From contig JAIEMP010000012.1 in NCBI GenBank assembly GCA_019752045.1, positions 124,001-188,000 of the forward strand: a DNA stretch of 64,000 nt. Reading direction: 5' to 3'. The stretch is from Chitinophagaceae bacterium. Lineage in GTDB: Bacteria > Bacteroidota > Bacteroidia > Chitinophagales > Chitinophagaceae. Below, piece by piece: positions 42,131-49,782 of this stretch. The notes under the pieces were generated by a model that saw only the letters and a list, made by a program, of their open reading frames with translations, made no database searches and was not told the origin of the DNA. The position numbers and the translations under genes are program-made. Position 1 is the first letter of the stretch, and every line of letters starts with the position of its first letter.

Positions 42131-43021
42131 CTTCCCGTTTTTATAAACCCCATAAATCTTCAACTCAACAGTTGAAGGTTTGATTGCTTCAATTACTTTC
42201 TGAAACTGCTCAATTGTTTCAAACTCCATATCTGCATGAAAGCTGTATTTAAAATCTGTTCCCGGAATAGGGAAACTTTGCAGCTTACTTAAATTAATAC
42301 CTCCATCTGCAATTTGTCCAAGTACTCTTGCCAAACTTCCTTTTGAATGATCGGTAACAAAATTCACCGATGCTTTATTGGCATGTTCAATCGAACCGTT
42401 TTGTTCACGTTGTAAAATGAGAAACCTTGTATAGTTGTTCTTCATGGTTTGAATACCGGGTGCAATTACATTCAATCCATATAATTCAGCAGCCAGTTTA
42501 CTGGCAATAGCTGCAATATGTTTGCTTTTATGCTGATGAATATGCTTTGCACTCAAAGCTGTGTCTTCAGTTTCAACCAACTTCCATTTATGTTTATCAA
42601 GATAATCGTAGCACTGCTGCAAGGCCATCGTGTGCGAATGCACTTCTTTAATGTCTTCAAGTTTTACACCTTTATTTACAAGTAAATTTTGTTTGATGTG
42701 CAGGTACACTTCACCCACAATCACCAGATTACTTTTCTGCAATAAATTATAGTTCGGCAAAATGCTGCCAGCAATAGAATTTTCAATGGCCATCACTGCG
42801 CCGTCACTTTCTTTTTTGCTGGTGCCGATCTTTACCACTTCCCTGAATGTGGCACAGGGAATAACTTCTACATCCTTCCCAAAGAATTGCCTTGCCGCTT
42901 CCTGGTGAAAACTGCCTTCGTAACCTTGTATAGCAACGGCCCCTCCCAGCCTCCCCAAAGGGGAGGAGTTCATCTCACCGTGCTCACTTTTTTGAGACTC
43001 TGATTTTTCTTGTACTCCCAT
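42116..43021 (-). CDS. pheA: Prephenate dehydratase with ACT domain
   Basis: This 301-residue protein has the dehydratase motifs AIQGYEGSFHQEAARQFF, GAVMAIENSIAGSILPNYNL, HSHTMALQQCYDYLDKHKW and EDTALSAKHI. The C-terminal ACT domain has LARVLGQIADGGINLSKLQS, with QSFPIPG at the place of the ESRP motif that binds Phe in other bacteria; QS.P variants are common in Bacteroidota. The N-terminal residues about 18-28 (SSPLGRLGG) are translated from a family A repeat. The start could be ATG 43021 or ATG 42973; both precede the repeat. It converts prephenate to phenylpyruvate. Confidence 0.93.
   Translation of the reverse strand: MGVQEKSESQKSEHGEMNSSPLGRLGGAVAIQGYEGSFHQEAARQFFGKDVEVIPCATFREVVKIGTSKKESDGAVMAIENSIAGSILPNYNLLQKSNLVIVGEVYLHIKQNLLVNKGVKLEDIKEVHSHTMALQQCYDYLDKHKWKLVETEDTALSAKHIHQHKSKHIAAIASKLAAELYGLNVIAPGIQTMKNNYTRFLILQREQNGSIEHANKASVNFVTDHSKGSLARVLGQIADGGINLSKLQSFPIPGTDFKYSFHADMEFETIEQFQKVIEAIKPSTVELKIYGVYKNGKKNTN
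42939..42968. repeat. Family A repeat inside the pheA N-terminus
   Basis: GCCCCTCCCAGCCTCCCCAA followed by AGGGGAGGAG is translated in frame upstream of the first conserved motif. Confidence 0.8.
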
Positions 43022-43068
43022 CTTTCTTATTTATTACAAATAAAGTATTCTAAATTCTCGGCAACCTA

Positions 43069-43100
43069 AGCCCCTCCTCTGGAGGGGTTTGGGGAGGCCT
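43069..43100. repeat. Family A repeat upstream of pheA
   Basis: AGCCCCTCCTCTGGAGGGG followed by TTTGGGGAGG is a good copy 48 bp before the pheA start. The wider 43022-43436 gap (415 bp) contains this, the next hairpin and otherwise AT-rich DNA. Confidence 0.8.
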
Positions 43101-43106
43101 TAAATG

Positions 43107-43136
43107 ACGAATCCCGACCTTTTGGCCGGGATTCGT
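43107..43136. terminator. Hairpin ACGAATCCCG / CGGGATTCGT
   Basis: A 13-bp stem with one mismatch and a TTTT loop lies next to a family A repeat. It may be a terminator for transcription entering from the right or another interspersed palindrome. Confidence 0.5.
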
Positions 43137-43436
43137 TATGTTGATTCGTTTCGTTCGCTTAGTTCGCATTCAACAACAGATTTCCCGGCTTCCTTTTATA
43201 GTAAAAGAAACTAAAATAAAAGAAACGGTATCCTTTGTTGTTTGTCATTACAGTTCAAATATAAAATAGGAGATTGATAAAACAAGTGTTAGTTGTAAAA
43301 AAAGCAGGAAAACGAAAAAAGCCATTCCAGGAATGGAACGGCCGTTAACGATTGCTTGCCATATGAAAATTTTATTCAGGCTTCACTTTTGCCCGCAAGC
43401 TGGGTAATCACTCTTCACGAAAGCCATCGGCTAAGA

Positions 43437-43622
43437 TTACTTCTTAGTTGTATCAACTGCAGCAGGAGCTGTAGTATCTTTTGCTGTAGTGTCAGCAGCA
43501 ACCGGAGCTGTAGTGTCAGCAACAACTGGAGCAGCTGTAGTATCAGCAGCTTCTGTTTTTTCACCTTCATTGTTACAAGCTACAAAACCGAGGATAGCGA
43601 ACGCTAATAAAACCTTTTTCAT
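43437..43622 (-). CDS. Small Thr/Ala-rich lipoprotein
   Basis: This 61-residue protein has a lipoprotein signal (MKKVLLAFAILGFVACNN, lipobox GFVAC). The mature part is a low-complexity chain of AADTTAAPVVADTTAPV-type units, then Lys. Similar tiny lipoproteins are common in Bacteroidota and have no known role. It is divergent from the sigma factor gene; the two starts are about 140 bp apart. About 100 bp downstream lies an imperfect CCATTCC/GGAATGG hairpin (about 43323-43337). Confidence 0.75.
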   Translation of the reverse strand: MKKVLLAFAILGFVACNNEGEKTEAADTTAAPVVADTTAPVAADTTAKDTTAPAAVDTTKK

Positions 43623-43763
43623 TCTTTGTTAATTTTAAAGTTTAAGATAATTATCAAGGGGTTAATACAAAAAGCGGAAAAAGGTAACCCGCAGTTGAAA
43701 ATAAATTTTTTTAAGCCCTTTTTGGGTTACAATTTTGCCTTTACAGTATTAAACACAGAGAAA

Positions 43764-44330
43764 GTGAAATCGAACTCCAAAGAACTGGATCTTTTAGATG
43801 GCTTGGCACATAACGACAGGAAGGCGATTGAGACGCTGTACAAGGACAATTTTGGAATGATCCAGACCTTTATCCTGAATAACAACGGTACTACAGACGA
43901 TGCAAGAGACATTTTTCAGGAGGCGATGATTCTTTTATATGAAAAAGCAAGAGGAGGCAATTTTGAACTAACCAGCCAGATTAAGACCTACATCTATTCT
44001 GTATGCAGGCGGCTATGGCTCAAACGTTTACAGCAACTCCAACGATTTGGCACTCCTGTAGAAAGTATGGAGGAAGTTGTACCAATTGAAGAAGAACTTG
44101 AGGAGCAGGACCGGAAAAATGAGGCGTTTGGAATTATGGATAAAGCGTTGAGTCATTTGGGCGAACCTTGTAAGAGCCTGCTGGAGGCCTATTATATACA
44201 GAAGAAGCAAATGCAGGATATTGCTGAAGGATTTGGCTACACCAATGCTGATAATGCCAAGAACCAGAAGTACAAGTGTTTGATGCGATTGAAGAAATTA
44301 TTCTTTGCTCAATATAAAAAGGGAGACTGA
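43764..44330 (+). CDS. ECF-type RNA polymerase sigma factor
   Basis: From GTG 43764 the protein has 188 residues. Region 2 shows TLYKDNFGMIQTFILNNNGT and DDARDIFQEAMILLYEKARG (region 2.2-2.4), and region 4 shows LLEAYYIQKKQMQDIAEGFG then NADNAKNQKYKCLMRLKKLF. The frame is open upstream to an ATG at 43626, but that part is not family-like and contains a promoter-like TTACAATTTTGC. I therefore prefer the GTG. The stop lies one base before the start of the protease gene with GGGAG in between, so translation is coupled. That partner is probably its regulator. Confidence 0.9.
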   Translation: MKSNSKELDLLDGLAHNDRKAIETLYKDNFGMIQTFILNNNGTTDDARDIFQEAMILLYEKARGGNFELTSQIKTYIYSVCRRLWLKRLQQLQRFGTPVESMEEVVPIEEELEEQDRKNEAFGIMDKALSHLGEPCKSLLEAYYIQKKQMQDIAEGFGYTNADNAKNQKYKCLMRLKKLFFAQYKKGD

Positions 44331-44331
44331 A

Positions 44332-45429
44332 ATGGATGAAATTTTATTACTGGATGCTACTGAGCGTTACCTGAACGGGGAAATGAATGCAGAAGAAAAG
44401 GCACTGTTTGAGCAACTGAGGCAAACAAATCCCGAAGTTGATCAACTGGTGGTGGAGCATACATTTTTCTTACAGGAGTTTCAGCGTTATGGTGGAGTGC
44501 GTGAGATGAAACATTCAGTGCATGAGGTGCATAATCAATTGCTGCAGGATGGTGCCATTAAGGAAGAAGTTCTTTCGAAAGGTGCACAGGTAGTAAATAT
44601 CTGGAAACGTTACAAACGTACCATTACCATTGCTGCTTCTATTGCCGGTATTACCGCCCTCTCTATCAGTGGCATGACTTTGTTACTTGGTCCGAAAAAC
44701 AACAGCAAGGCGTTAACGGATTTAAGTAAAAAAGTAAATTACCTTGAACTGAAGCAAAAACAACAGGACAATAAGATTAATACTGTTATCGGCAAACTGG
44801 ACCCCGGCACAATCATTAAAGAAAGCGGTTCTGCTTTTTTAGTTGATGGAAAAGGTTACCTGGTTACAAATGCACATGTGGTTAAAAATGCAAAAGGTGC
44901 AATTGTACTCAACAATAAAGGTGAAGAATTTAAAGCCATCATTATTAAAATTGATGCAGCAAAAGACATTGCCATTTTAAAAATTGAGGATAAGGACTTT
45001 AAACCCATGGGCAACCTGCCATATGGTATCCGCAAATCTTCTACTGATATTGCTGAACCCATTTTTACACTCGGTTATCCCCGTAATGAAATTGTTTATG
45101 GTGAAGGTTACCTGAGTGCTAAAACAGGTTTTAACGGCGATACCCTCAGCTGCCAGATTGCTGTTGCAGCGAATCCCGGTAACAGTGGCGGACCTGTATT
45201 TAATAAAAGTGGTGAAGTAATTGGAATTCTCAGTACAAAAGAAACAAAAGCTGATGGTGTTGTATTCGCCATCCAGTCGAAATACATTATTGAAACCGTG
45301 AATCAATTAAAGAAAGATGATTCAACCGTTGAATTGAAACTTCCTTCCAAATCATCTGTAAAGGGCATGGGGGCAAGTGAACAGGTGAAGAAAATTCAGG
45401 ATTATGTTTATATGGTGAAAGTTTATTAA
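44332..45429 (+). CDS. Membrane-tethered trypsin-like serine protease with anti-sigma-like N-terminus
   Basis: From ATG 44332 (MDEILLLDATERYLNGEMNA) the protein has 365 residues. Residues 1-95 are helical and resemble the short anti-sigma N-terminal segment seen in Bacteroidota (ERYLNGEM..EEK..FEQL). A transmembrane helix follows at about 97-119 (TITIAASIAGITALSISGMT), and the remainder would be periplasmic. The S1C catalytic triad is complete: H182 in TNAHVVKNAK, D212 in AAKDIAILKI, S285 in NPGNSGGPVF. There is no PDZ domain. It could regulate the sigma factor by binding it and release it after proteolysis; that is inference. Confidence 0.88.
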   Translation: MDEILLLDATERYLNGEMNAEEKALFEQLRQTNPEVDQLVVEHTFFLQEFQRYGGVREMKHSVHEVHNQLLQDGAIKEEVLSKGAQVVNIWKRYKRTITIAASIAGITALSISGMTLLLGPKNNSKALTDLSKKVNYLELKQKQQDNKINTVIGKLDPGTIIKESGSAFLVDGKGYLVTNAHVVKNAKGAIVLNNKGEEFKAIIIKIDAAKDIAILKIEDKDFKPMGNLPYGIRKSSTDIAEPIFTLGYPRNEIVYGEGYLSAKTGFNGDTLSCQIAVAANPGNSGGPVFNKSGEVIGILSTKETKADGVVFAIQSKYIIETVNQLKKDDSTVELKLPSKSSVKGMGASEQVKKIQDYVYMVKVY

Positions 45430-45458
45430 TTCGTTTTTCTGTCCGGTTATGAAACTAA

Positions 45459-45483
45459 AAACCCCCGACGAGTCGGGGGTTTC
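45459..45483. terminator. Terminator between the protease gene and the convergent DUF3276 gene
   Basis: Stem AAACCCCCGAC / TCGGGGGTTT (with a 3-4 base loop) is followed by CTTTT on the plus strand. On the minus strand it is followed by TTTAG. It serves two convergent genes. Confidence 0.88.
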
Positions 45484-45506
45484 TTTTATCAGTTAGTTTT
45501 GGTTGC

Positions 45507-45974
45507 TTACCATTTATCTACTTCTTCATTGGCCAAACCATTGTCATGGTTTTCAACTTCAGCTGCAGGGGCTGCTGTTGGTTCTGCTTCTGCCACCGGT
45601 GCAGGAGCCGGAGCTGCTGTCGTACTGTTTCCATTTGAAGATGATTCTGCAGGAGTATATTCACCATCTCCACTTGAAGGAGCATCGTCATGATTAAATG
45701 CATCAAAATCAAAATCAGGCATCAATTCTGTTTTTACATAATCAACTGCCTCACTCAATCCTTTAATAAATTTATTGAAATCTTCTTTGTAAAGGAAAAT
45801 TTTGTGACGATCGTACCCTTCACCTGTAAAGCGTTTACGGCTCTCCGTAATGGTTAAGTAATAATCGTTACCACGTGTAGATCTTACATCAAAGAAATAC
45901 GTTCTTCTCTTTCCTGCACGGATCCGTTTGCTGTAAATGCTTTCCATCCGTTTGTCATTGTTTTCGTACGCCAC
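45507..45974 (-). CDS. DUF3276 PUR-alpha-like nucleic-acid-binding protein
   Basis: This 155-residue protein has an N-terminal PUR-like domain of about 85 residues: SIYSKRIRAGKRRTYFFDVR, GNDYYLTITESRKRFTGEGY, HKIFLYKEDFNKFIKGLSEA. The C-terminal part is acidic, Ala/Pro-rich and low complexity. The domain is the bacterial relative of eukaryotic Pur-alpha and binds single-stranded DNA/RNA in a characterised homologue. The disordered tail is typical of Bacteroidota. A well-formed promoter lies just upstream. Confidence 0.93.
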   Translation of the reverse strand: MAYENNDKRMESIYSKRIRAGKRRTYFFDVRSTRGNDYYLTITESRKRFTGEGYDRHKIFLYKEDFNKFIKGLSEAVDYVKTELMPDFDFDAFNHDDAPSSGDGEYTPAESSSNGNSTTAAPAPAPVAEAEPTAAPAAEVENHDNGLANEEVDKW

Positions 45975-46016
45975 AGTTTTTAGGTTTTAGTTTGCAATGC
46001 TTTTTTCAAACAGCGA

Positions 46017-46047
46017 CAAAGATATATTTCTTTTCGATTTGGCAAAA
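46017..46047 (-). promoter_or_regulatory. Promoter of the DUF3276 gene
   Basis: On the minus strand TTTTG (46047-46043) and, after 18 bases, TATCTTTG (46024-46017), which matches the Bacteroidota -33/-7 consensus exactly. The ATG is about 42 bp further. Confidence 0.68.
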
Positions 46048-46084
46048 TTTTCCAAACACTCCTTAAAACATGAGGAAAGCCTGT

Positions 46085-47905
46085 TCAGGAACGGGTTTCT
46101 TCCAGTTGCTGACGGTTATACAAATCTGCATAAAGGCCTTGTTTTTTCAGCAGTTCTGCATGTGTTCCCTGTTCGGCAATAGCTCCGTCATCCATAACAA
46201 TAATCCGGTCGAATTGAAGTAACGAAAAAATACGATGTGTAATGACTATAGCCGTTTTATCCTGCAGGTAGCCCGATAAATGAGTAAGAATTTCACGTTC
46301 GGTTCTTGCATCAACTGCATTTAAACAATCGTCCAGAATAATTAGTCCGGGATCTTTCACCAAAGCACGTGCAATAGAAATCCGTTGTTTTTGACCTCCG
46401 CTTAAAGTAACACCCCGCTCTCCTACCATTGTCTGGTAACCCGCAGCAAATGATTGAATATCTCTGTGCACTGCTGCCGATGTTGCTGCTGATTGAATTC
46501 TTTCATCGGCCTGGGCAACAGAACCAAATGAAATATTGTTGGCAATACTGTCGCTGAATAAAAATACTTCCTGTGGAATATAACTTACCTGACTGCGGTA
46601 ATGCTGCAATTGCAACTGATGCAATGTAATGCAATCCACTTTTACAGTTCCTTTTGTTGGATCGTAAAAACGGAGCAGCAGTTGTGCAATGGTTGATTTA
46701 CCGGAACCCGTTCTTCCAATTACTGCAATTTTTTCTCCCTTGCGTATATGAAGATTAAAGTTTTTTAACGCTTCAATACCTGTATGCGGATACACAAAAC
46801 TTACATTGCTGAACTCTATATCACCCTGCAATTCATGTTCAATTGGTTGATGTGGTTGTTGAATGGTTGAAGCGGTTAATAAAAATTCGTTCAGTCTTTT
46901 TTGTGATGCTGCTGCACGTTGAATGGTGCTGGCCACCCAGCCAATGGCACTTACCGGAAAAGCCATCATAGTTAAGTACATAATAAATGCCGCCATATCA
47001 CCAAAGTTGATCTGGCCCTGCATGTATTTTAATCCACCCACCAATATCACCAATAATGTACTGATGCCGATGATTAATCCCATGATTGGAAAATATACCG
47101 CTTCCACTTTATACAGACTCATGGCATTGCTGCGGTATTGCTCACTGTTTGTTTTAAAAAAACGAAGCATGGCCGATTCCTGAACGAAAGATTTAATTAC
47201 ACGTATTCCTGAATAAGCCTGTTGCGCATTGGTGGTGAGATCGGATAATTTTTTTTGTACTTCTTCGCTTTTTTTATTGATGATATTGTTTACATAATAA
47301 ATGGTAATAGCCAGAATGGGCAATGGTGCCAGTACATACAACGACAGTTCTGCATTTTTCTTAACCATATAAAATACACTCAGCGAAATAAGTGCAATAA
47401 GGTTGATGAGATACATAATGGCAGGGCCTGTATACATCCGTACACGGCTCACATCCTCTGCCATACGGTTCATGAGATCGCCGGTTTCATGTGTTTTATA
47501 AAAATTGGTATCGAGTTGCAGGTAATGTTGAAACACTTCGTTCTTTTGATCGAACTCGATATGCCTGCTCATAACAATAATCGTTTGGCGCATCAGAAAC
47601 ATAAAAAAGCCCCGCAGAATTGCAAAGACTAATAATACAATACCAAAAAGTGCAACAATACCTGTAAAAGAAAAGGAAAGCGTTTCAATTTTTTTGACTA
47701 TTGATGTGACCAGCCAGTCGTTCTGTTGAATGATTTTATTTTGCGGACTGTTTGTTAGATAAGCCTGCACCTTATCAATAATATATCCGGTTACCTGTGG
47801 GGCAAGTACTGCAAAATAGTTGGAGATAAAGATGAAAATGATTCCCAGTAATAACCGAACCCTGTATTTCCAGAAATATTTATTGAGATAAGAAAGCTGC
47901 TTCAT
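46085..47905 (-). CDS. ABC exporter half-transporter with degenerate ATPase site
   Basis: This 606-residue protein has an N-terminal six-helix exporter domain (1-330, beginning LSYLNKYFWKYRVRLLLGII) and a C-terminal ATPase. Walker A is VIGRTGSGKSTIAQLLLRFY near 400, the signature is GVTLSGGQKQRISIARALVK near 500 and Walker B is LIILDDCLNAVDARTE. The catalytic Glu after Walker B is Asp here, and the D-loop differs from DEPTSALD. This is the pattern of the degenerate half in heterodimeric exporters such as YheI-type proteins. A partner half is not visible nearby. The drug or lipid substrate is unknown. Confidence 0.93.
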   Translation of the reverse strand: MKQLSYLNKYFWKYRVRLLLGIIFIFISNYFAVLAPQVTGYIIDKVQAYLTNSPQNKIIQQNDWLVTSIVKKIETLSFSFTGIVALFGIVLLVFAILRGFFMFLMRQTIIVMSRHIEFDQKNEVFQHYLQLDTNFYKTHETGDLMNRMAEDVSRVRMYTGPAIMYLINLIALISLSVFYMVKKNAELSLYVLAPLPILAITIYYVNNIINKKSEEVQKKLSDLTTNAQQAYSGIRVIKSFVQESAMLRFFKTNSEQYRSNAMSLYKVEAVYFPIMGLIIGISTLLVILVGGLKYMQGQINFGDMAAFIMYLTMMAFPVSAIGWVASTIQRAAASQKRLNEFLLTASTIQQPHQPIEHELQGDIEFSNVSFVYPHTGIEALKNFNLHIRKGEKIAVIGRTGSGKSTIAQLLLRFYDPTKGTVKVDCITLHQLQLQHYRSQVSYIPQEVFLFSDSIANNISFGSVAQADERIQSAATSAAVHRDIQSFAAGYQTMVGERGVTLSGGQKQRISIARALVKDPGLIILDDCLNAVDARTEREILTHLSGYLQDKTAIVITHRIFSLLQFDRIIVMDDGAIAEQGTHAELLKKQGLYADLYNRQQLEETRS

Positions 47906-47965
47906 TCAGCTCCAAAGGTACAAAGTGAAAAGCCATGGCAAGGCCGTTCATCAAATGATGTATTT

Positions 47966-47993
47966 GTCCCACTTGCTGCAGGCAGGTGGGACA
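47966..47993. repeat. Palindrome TGTCCCACTTGCTGCAGGCA (family E)
   Basis: Imperfect palindrome with core CCCAC[CT]TGC.GCAGG[CT]GGG. A related CCTGC[CT]TG..GGCAAGCAGG hairpin lies upstream of dnaK at 53939. Confidence 0.5.
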
Positions 47994-48010
47994 GCGATGT
48001 TTAACAATTC

Positions 48011-48035
48011 TCCGTCCGACGAGGGCGTCTGACGG
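48011..48035. repeat. Family C repeat copy
   Basis: TCCGTCCGACGAGGGCGTCT followed by GACGG is the same element found three times between the tube genes at 11.6 kb. Confidence 0.75.
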
Positions 48036-48048
48036 GTGTAGAGCAAGT

Positions 48049-48477
48049 TTATGATTGAATGTAATTCTGGAGTTGCTCAATGGTTTCTTTTTGAGAAAGA
48101 ATAGTTTCTGTAACCACATCATTAATGGAAATGATACCGCAAACCTCATCATTTTCAAAAACAGGCAGGTAACGGATATTGCTTTCGCTCATAATGTGCA
48201 TGCAGGTTTCAATGGAATTATCAGGAGTAATGCGGGGCAAACCCGTTGTCATAATATCTTTTACAAAGGTTTCGGTTGATGATTTTCCTTTTAGGATTAC
48301 TTTACGTGCATAGTCCCGTTCTGTTAATACGCCCAGATATTCATGATTCTCCATCACCATCACCGAACCAATATTTTTATCGGCCATTAATTGCAATGCA
48401 TTTATTACAGGTAAGCCCGGCTCAACTGAAATTACATTTTTTCCTTTGCGCTGAAGGATGTGTGACACTTTTCTCAT
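48049..48477 (-). CDS. CBS-pair domain protein
   Basis: This 142-residue protein consists of two CBS motifs: VISVEPGLPVINALQLMADK, IGSVMVMENHEYLGVLTERD in the first and GLPRITPDNSIETCMHIMSE, VCGIISINDVVTETI in the second. Such stand-alone pairs sense adenosine nucleotides, but no ligand is inferable here. Its 3' end is 14 bp from a family C repeat. Confidence 0.92.
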   Translation of the reverse strand: MRKVSHILQRKGKNVISVEPGLPVINALQLMADKNIGSVMVMENHEYLGVLTERDYARKVILKGKSSTETFVKDIMTTGLPRITPDNSIETCMHIMSESNIRYLPVFENDEVCGIISINDVVTETILSQKETIEQLQNYIQS

Positions 48478-48520
48478 CGTACATAATTTAATTCCGGTTT
48501 AAGTTAACAAAATTCTATAA

Positions 48521-48551
48521 AAAAAGATGTGTTGGGTTCACACATCTTTTT
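48521..48551 (-). terminator. Terminator of the cupin gene
   Basis: Stem AAAAAGATGTG / CACATCTTTTT with a GGTT-type loop lies 24 bp after the minus-strand stop. Confidence 0.75.
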
Positions 48552-48574
48552 CGTATTATTTATTTAAACTCTGT

Positions 48575-49066
48575 TCATCTTCCAAAATCATCCTGTAAAC
48601 GCACAATATCATTTTCATCTGATGGGTTTGCAGGATCGGTATGTTGCCATATTTCTGCAACCACACCCCAATCGTTTAAACCCACCAGCCGGTGACGCTT
48701 TCCGTTTTCAAGCACAATTATATCGCCCGGTTCAAATATATTTACTTCTGTTTGGTCGTCGTTATCACTCATCACTACACCCACTTCACCTTCAGCTACA
48801 CGCCATATTTCTGCACGGCGGTGATGAAACTGCCAGGATAAACGTTGGTTTGGACCAACGACCAAAACTTTGGGGCTCAGTTTATTTCCCAGCATCAGGT
48901 CTTCTTTTTTAAATGTTGGAAAATACATTTCAATAAACTGATCGGCCTGTGTTTCATCCAACACAAAAAAACCTCCCCATGGGCGTGCAAAATCTTTTGA
49001 CTGAATTTTAAATCCTTCGTTCAGTAATTCGGTTTCAATTCTTTTCTCTACCTCTTCTTTAAACAT
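48575..49066 (-). CDS. Cupin protein, mannose-6-phosphate isomerase type II-like
   Basis: This 163-residue protein has the beta-barrel cupin core of type II phosphomannose isomerases: RPWGGFFVLDETQADQFIEM, KVLVVGPNQRLSWQFHHRRA, EIWRVAEGEVGVVMSDNDDQ, DIIVLENGKRHRLVGLNDWG. The metal ligands appear as His, His and Glu in FHHRRAEIW, plus His in KRHRL. It is shorter than the fused GDP-mannose enzyme, so it may be a free-standing isomerase or a sugar-binding relative. Confidence 0.85.
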   Translation of the reverse strand: MFKEEVEKRIETELLNEGFKIQSKDFARPWGGFFVLDETQADQFIEMYFPTFKKEDLMLGNKLSPKVLVVGPNQRLSWQFHHRRAEIWRVAEGEVGVVMSDNDDQTEVNIFEPGDIIVLENGKRHRLVGLNDWGVVAEIWQHTDPANPSDENDIVRLQDDFGR

Positions 49067-49112
49067 GTGCGAATATCTTTTTTTAACATCATAAAAAGTT
49101 CATAAAAATAAA

Positions 49113-49131
49113 AACCCCCAAAAAGGGGGTT
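49113..49131 (-). terminator. Terminator of the tandem membrane-protein gene
   Basis: Stem AACCCCC / GGGGGTT with an A5 loop is followed on the minus strand by TTTTATTTTTAT, 20 bp beyond the stop. Confidence 0.85.
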
Positions 49132-49150
49132 CTTATTAAAAAATGTTTTT

Positions 49151-49660
49151 TTAATACATTGAATTTACTGCACGGCTGTAACTAGCGAAAACTGCTACGT
49201 ACAAAATAATCCATAACAGCAAACCAATTCCGGCACCAATCCATGCAGATTTAACACGATTGTCATCGCTACCTTCTCTGGTTAAATAAGCAATTAAAAC
49301 ACCTACCCAGCTCAGCACAAGACCAACAATCAACCACAGGAAATTAATACCGCCACCGGCTTTCTTTCCCATTTCGGCCATGTTTACTTCTTTGCCTTTT
49401 TTCAATTGTTTTTTTACCTCCATTTGTGCCATTTTCAAAGAAACCTTTTGGCCAAATGTCATTTTCTTTCCGGTAAGTTCCTGCACTTTTGCAGGCGTTA
49501 GTGAAAGAAAAGTTTTTGCATCTAACTGACCCAATACATTTGCAGCAGAAGTTTTTCCGGCTTTCGCATTGTCAGTTGAATTTGATGGAACATAAATCAT
49601 TCCTGCGTTAGATGAGATGCTGAACGCAACAGCGAGTAATAAGATGGTAATCTTTCTCAT
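49151..49660 (-). CDS. Small membrane protein, tandem paralog A
   Basis: This 169-residue protein has a signal peptide (MRKITILLLAVAFSISSNAG) and a variable mature start (MIYVPSNSTDNAKAGKTSAA). A conserved Lys-rich region follows (LTGKKMTFGQKVSLKMAQME, VKKQLKKGKEVNMAEMGKKA), then GGGINFLWLIVGLVLSWVGV and a last hydrophobic segment. Topology: periplasmic N-domain with two C-terminal TM segments. I do not recognise a functional family, though proteins with similar GGGINFLWLIVG regions are common in Bacteroidota. It is about 80% identical to the next gene, so the pair is a recent tandem duplication. Confidence 0.75.
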   Translation of the reverse strand: MRKITILLLAVAFSISSNAGMIYVPSNSTDNAKAGKTSAANVLGQLDAKTFLSLTPAKVQELTGKKMTFGQKVSLKMAQMEVKKQLKKGKEVNMAEMGKKAGGGINFLWLIVGLVLSWVGVLIAYLTREGSDDNRVKSAWIGAGIGLLLWIILYVAVFASYSRAVNSMY

Positions 49661-49782
49661 AGCAGAGTCTTATTTTTGGTTAATAATACATGCAAAATAA
49701 GCAAACAGTTGATAATACCAAATACCAATTAATCAGTATTTTACAACGTTTATGTATTTATGTGGATAAATCAGTTTCTGTA

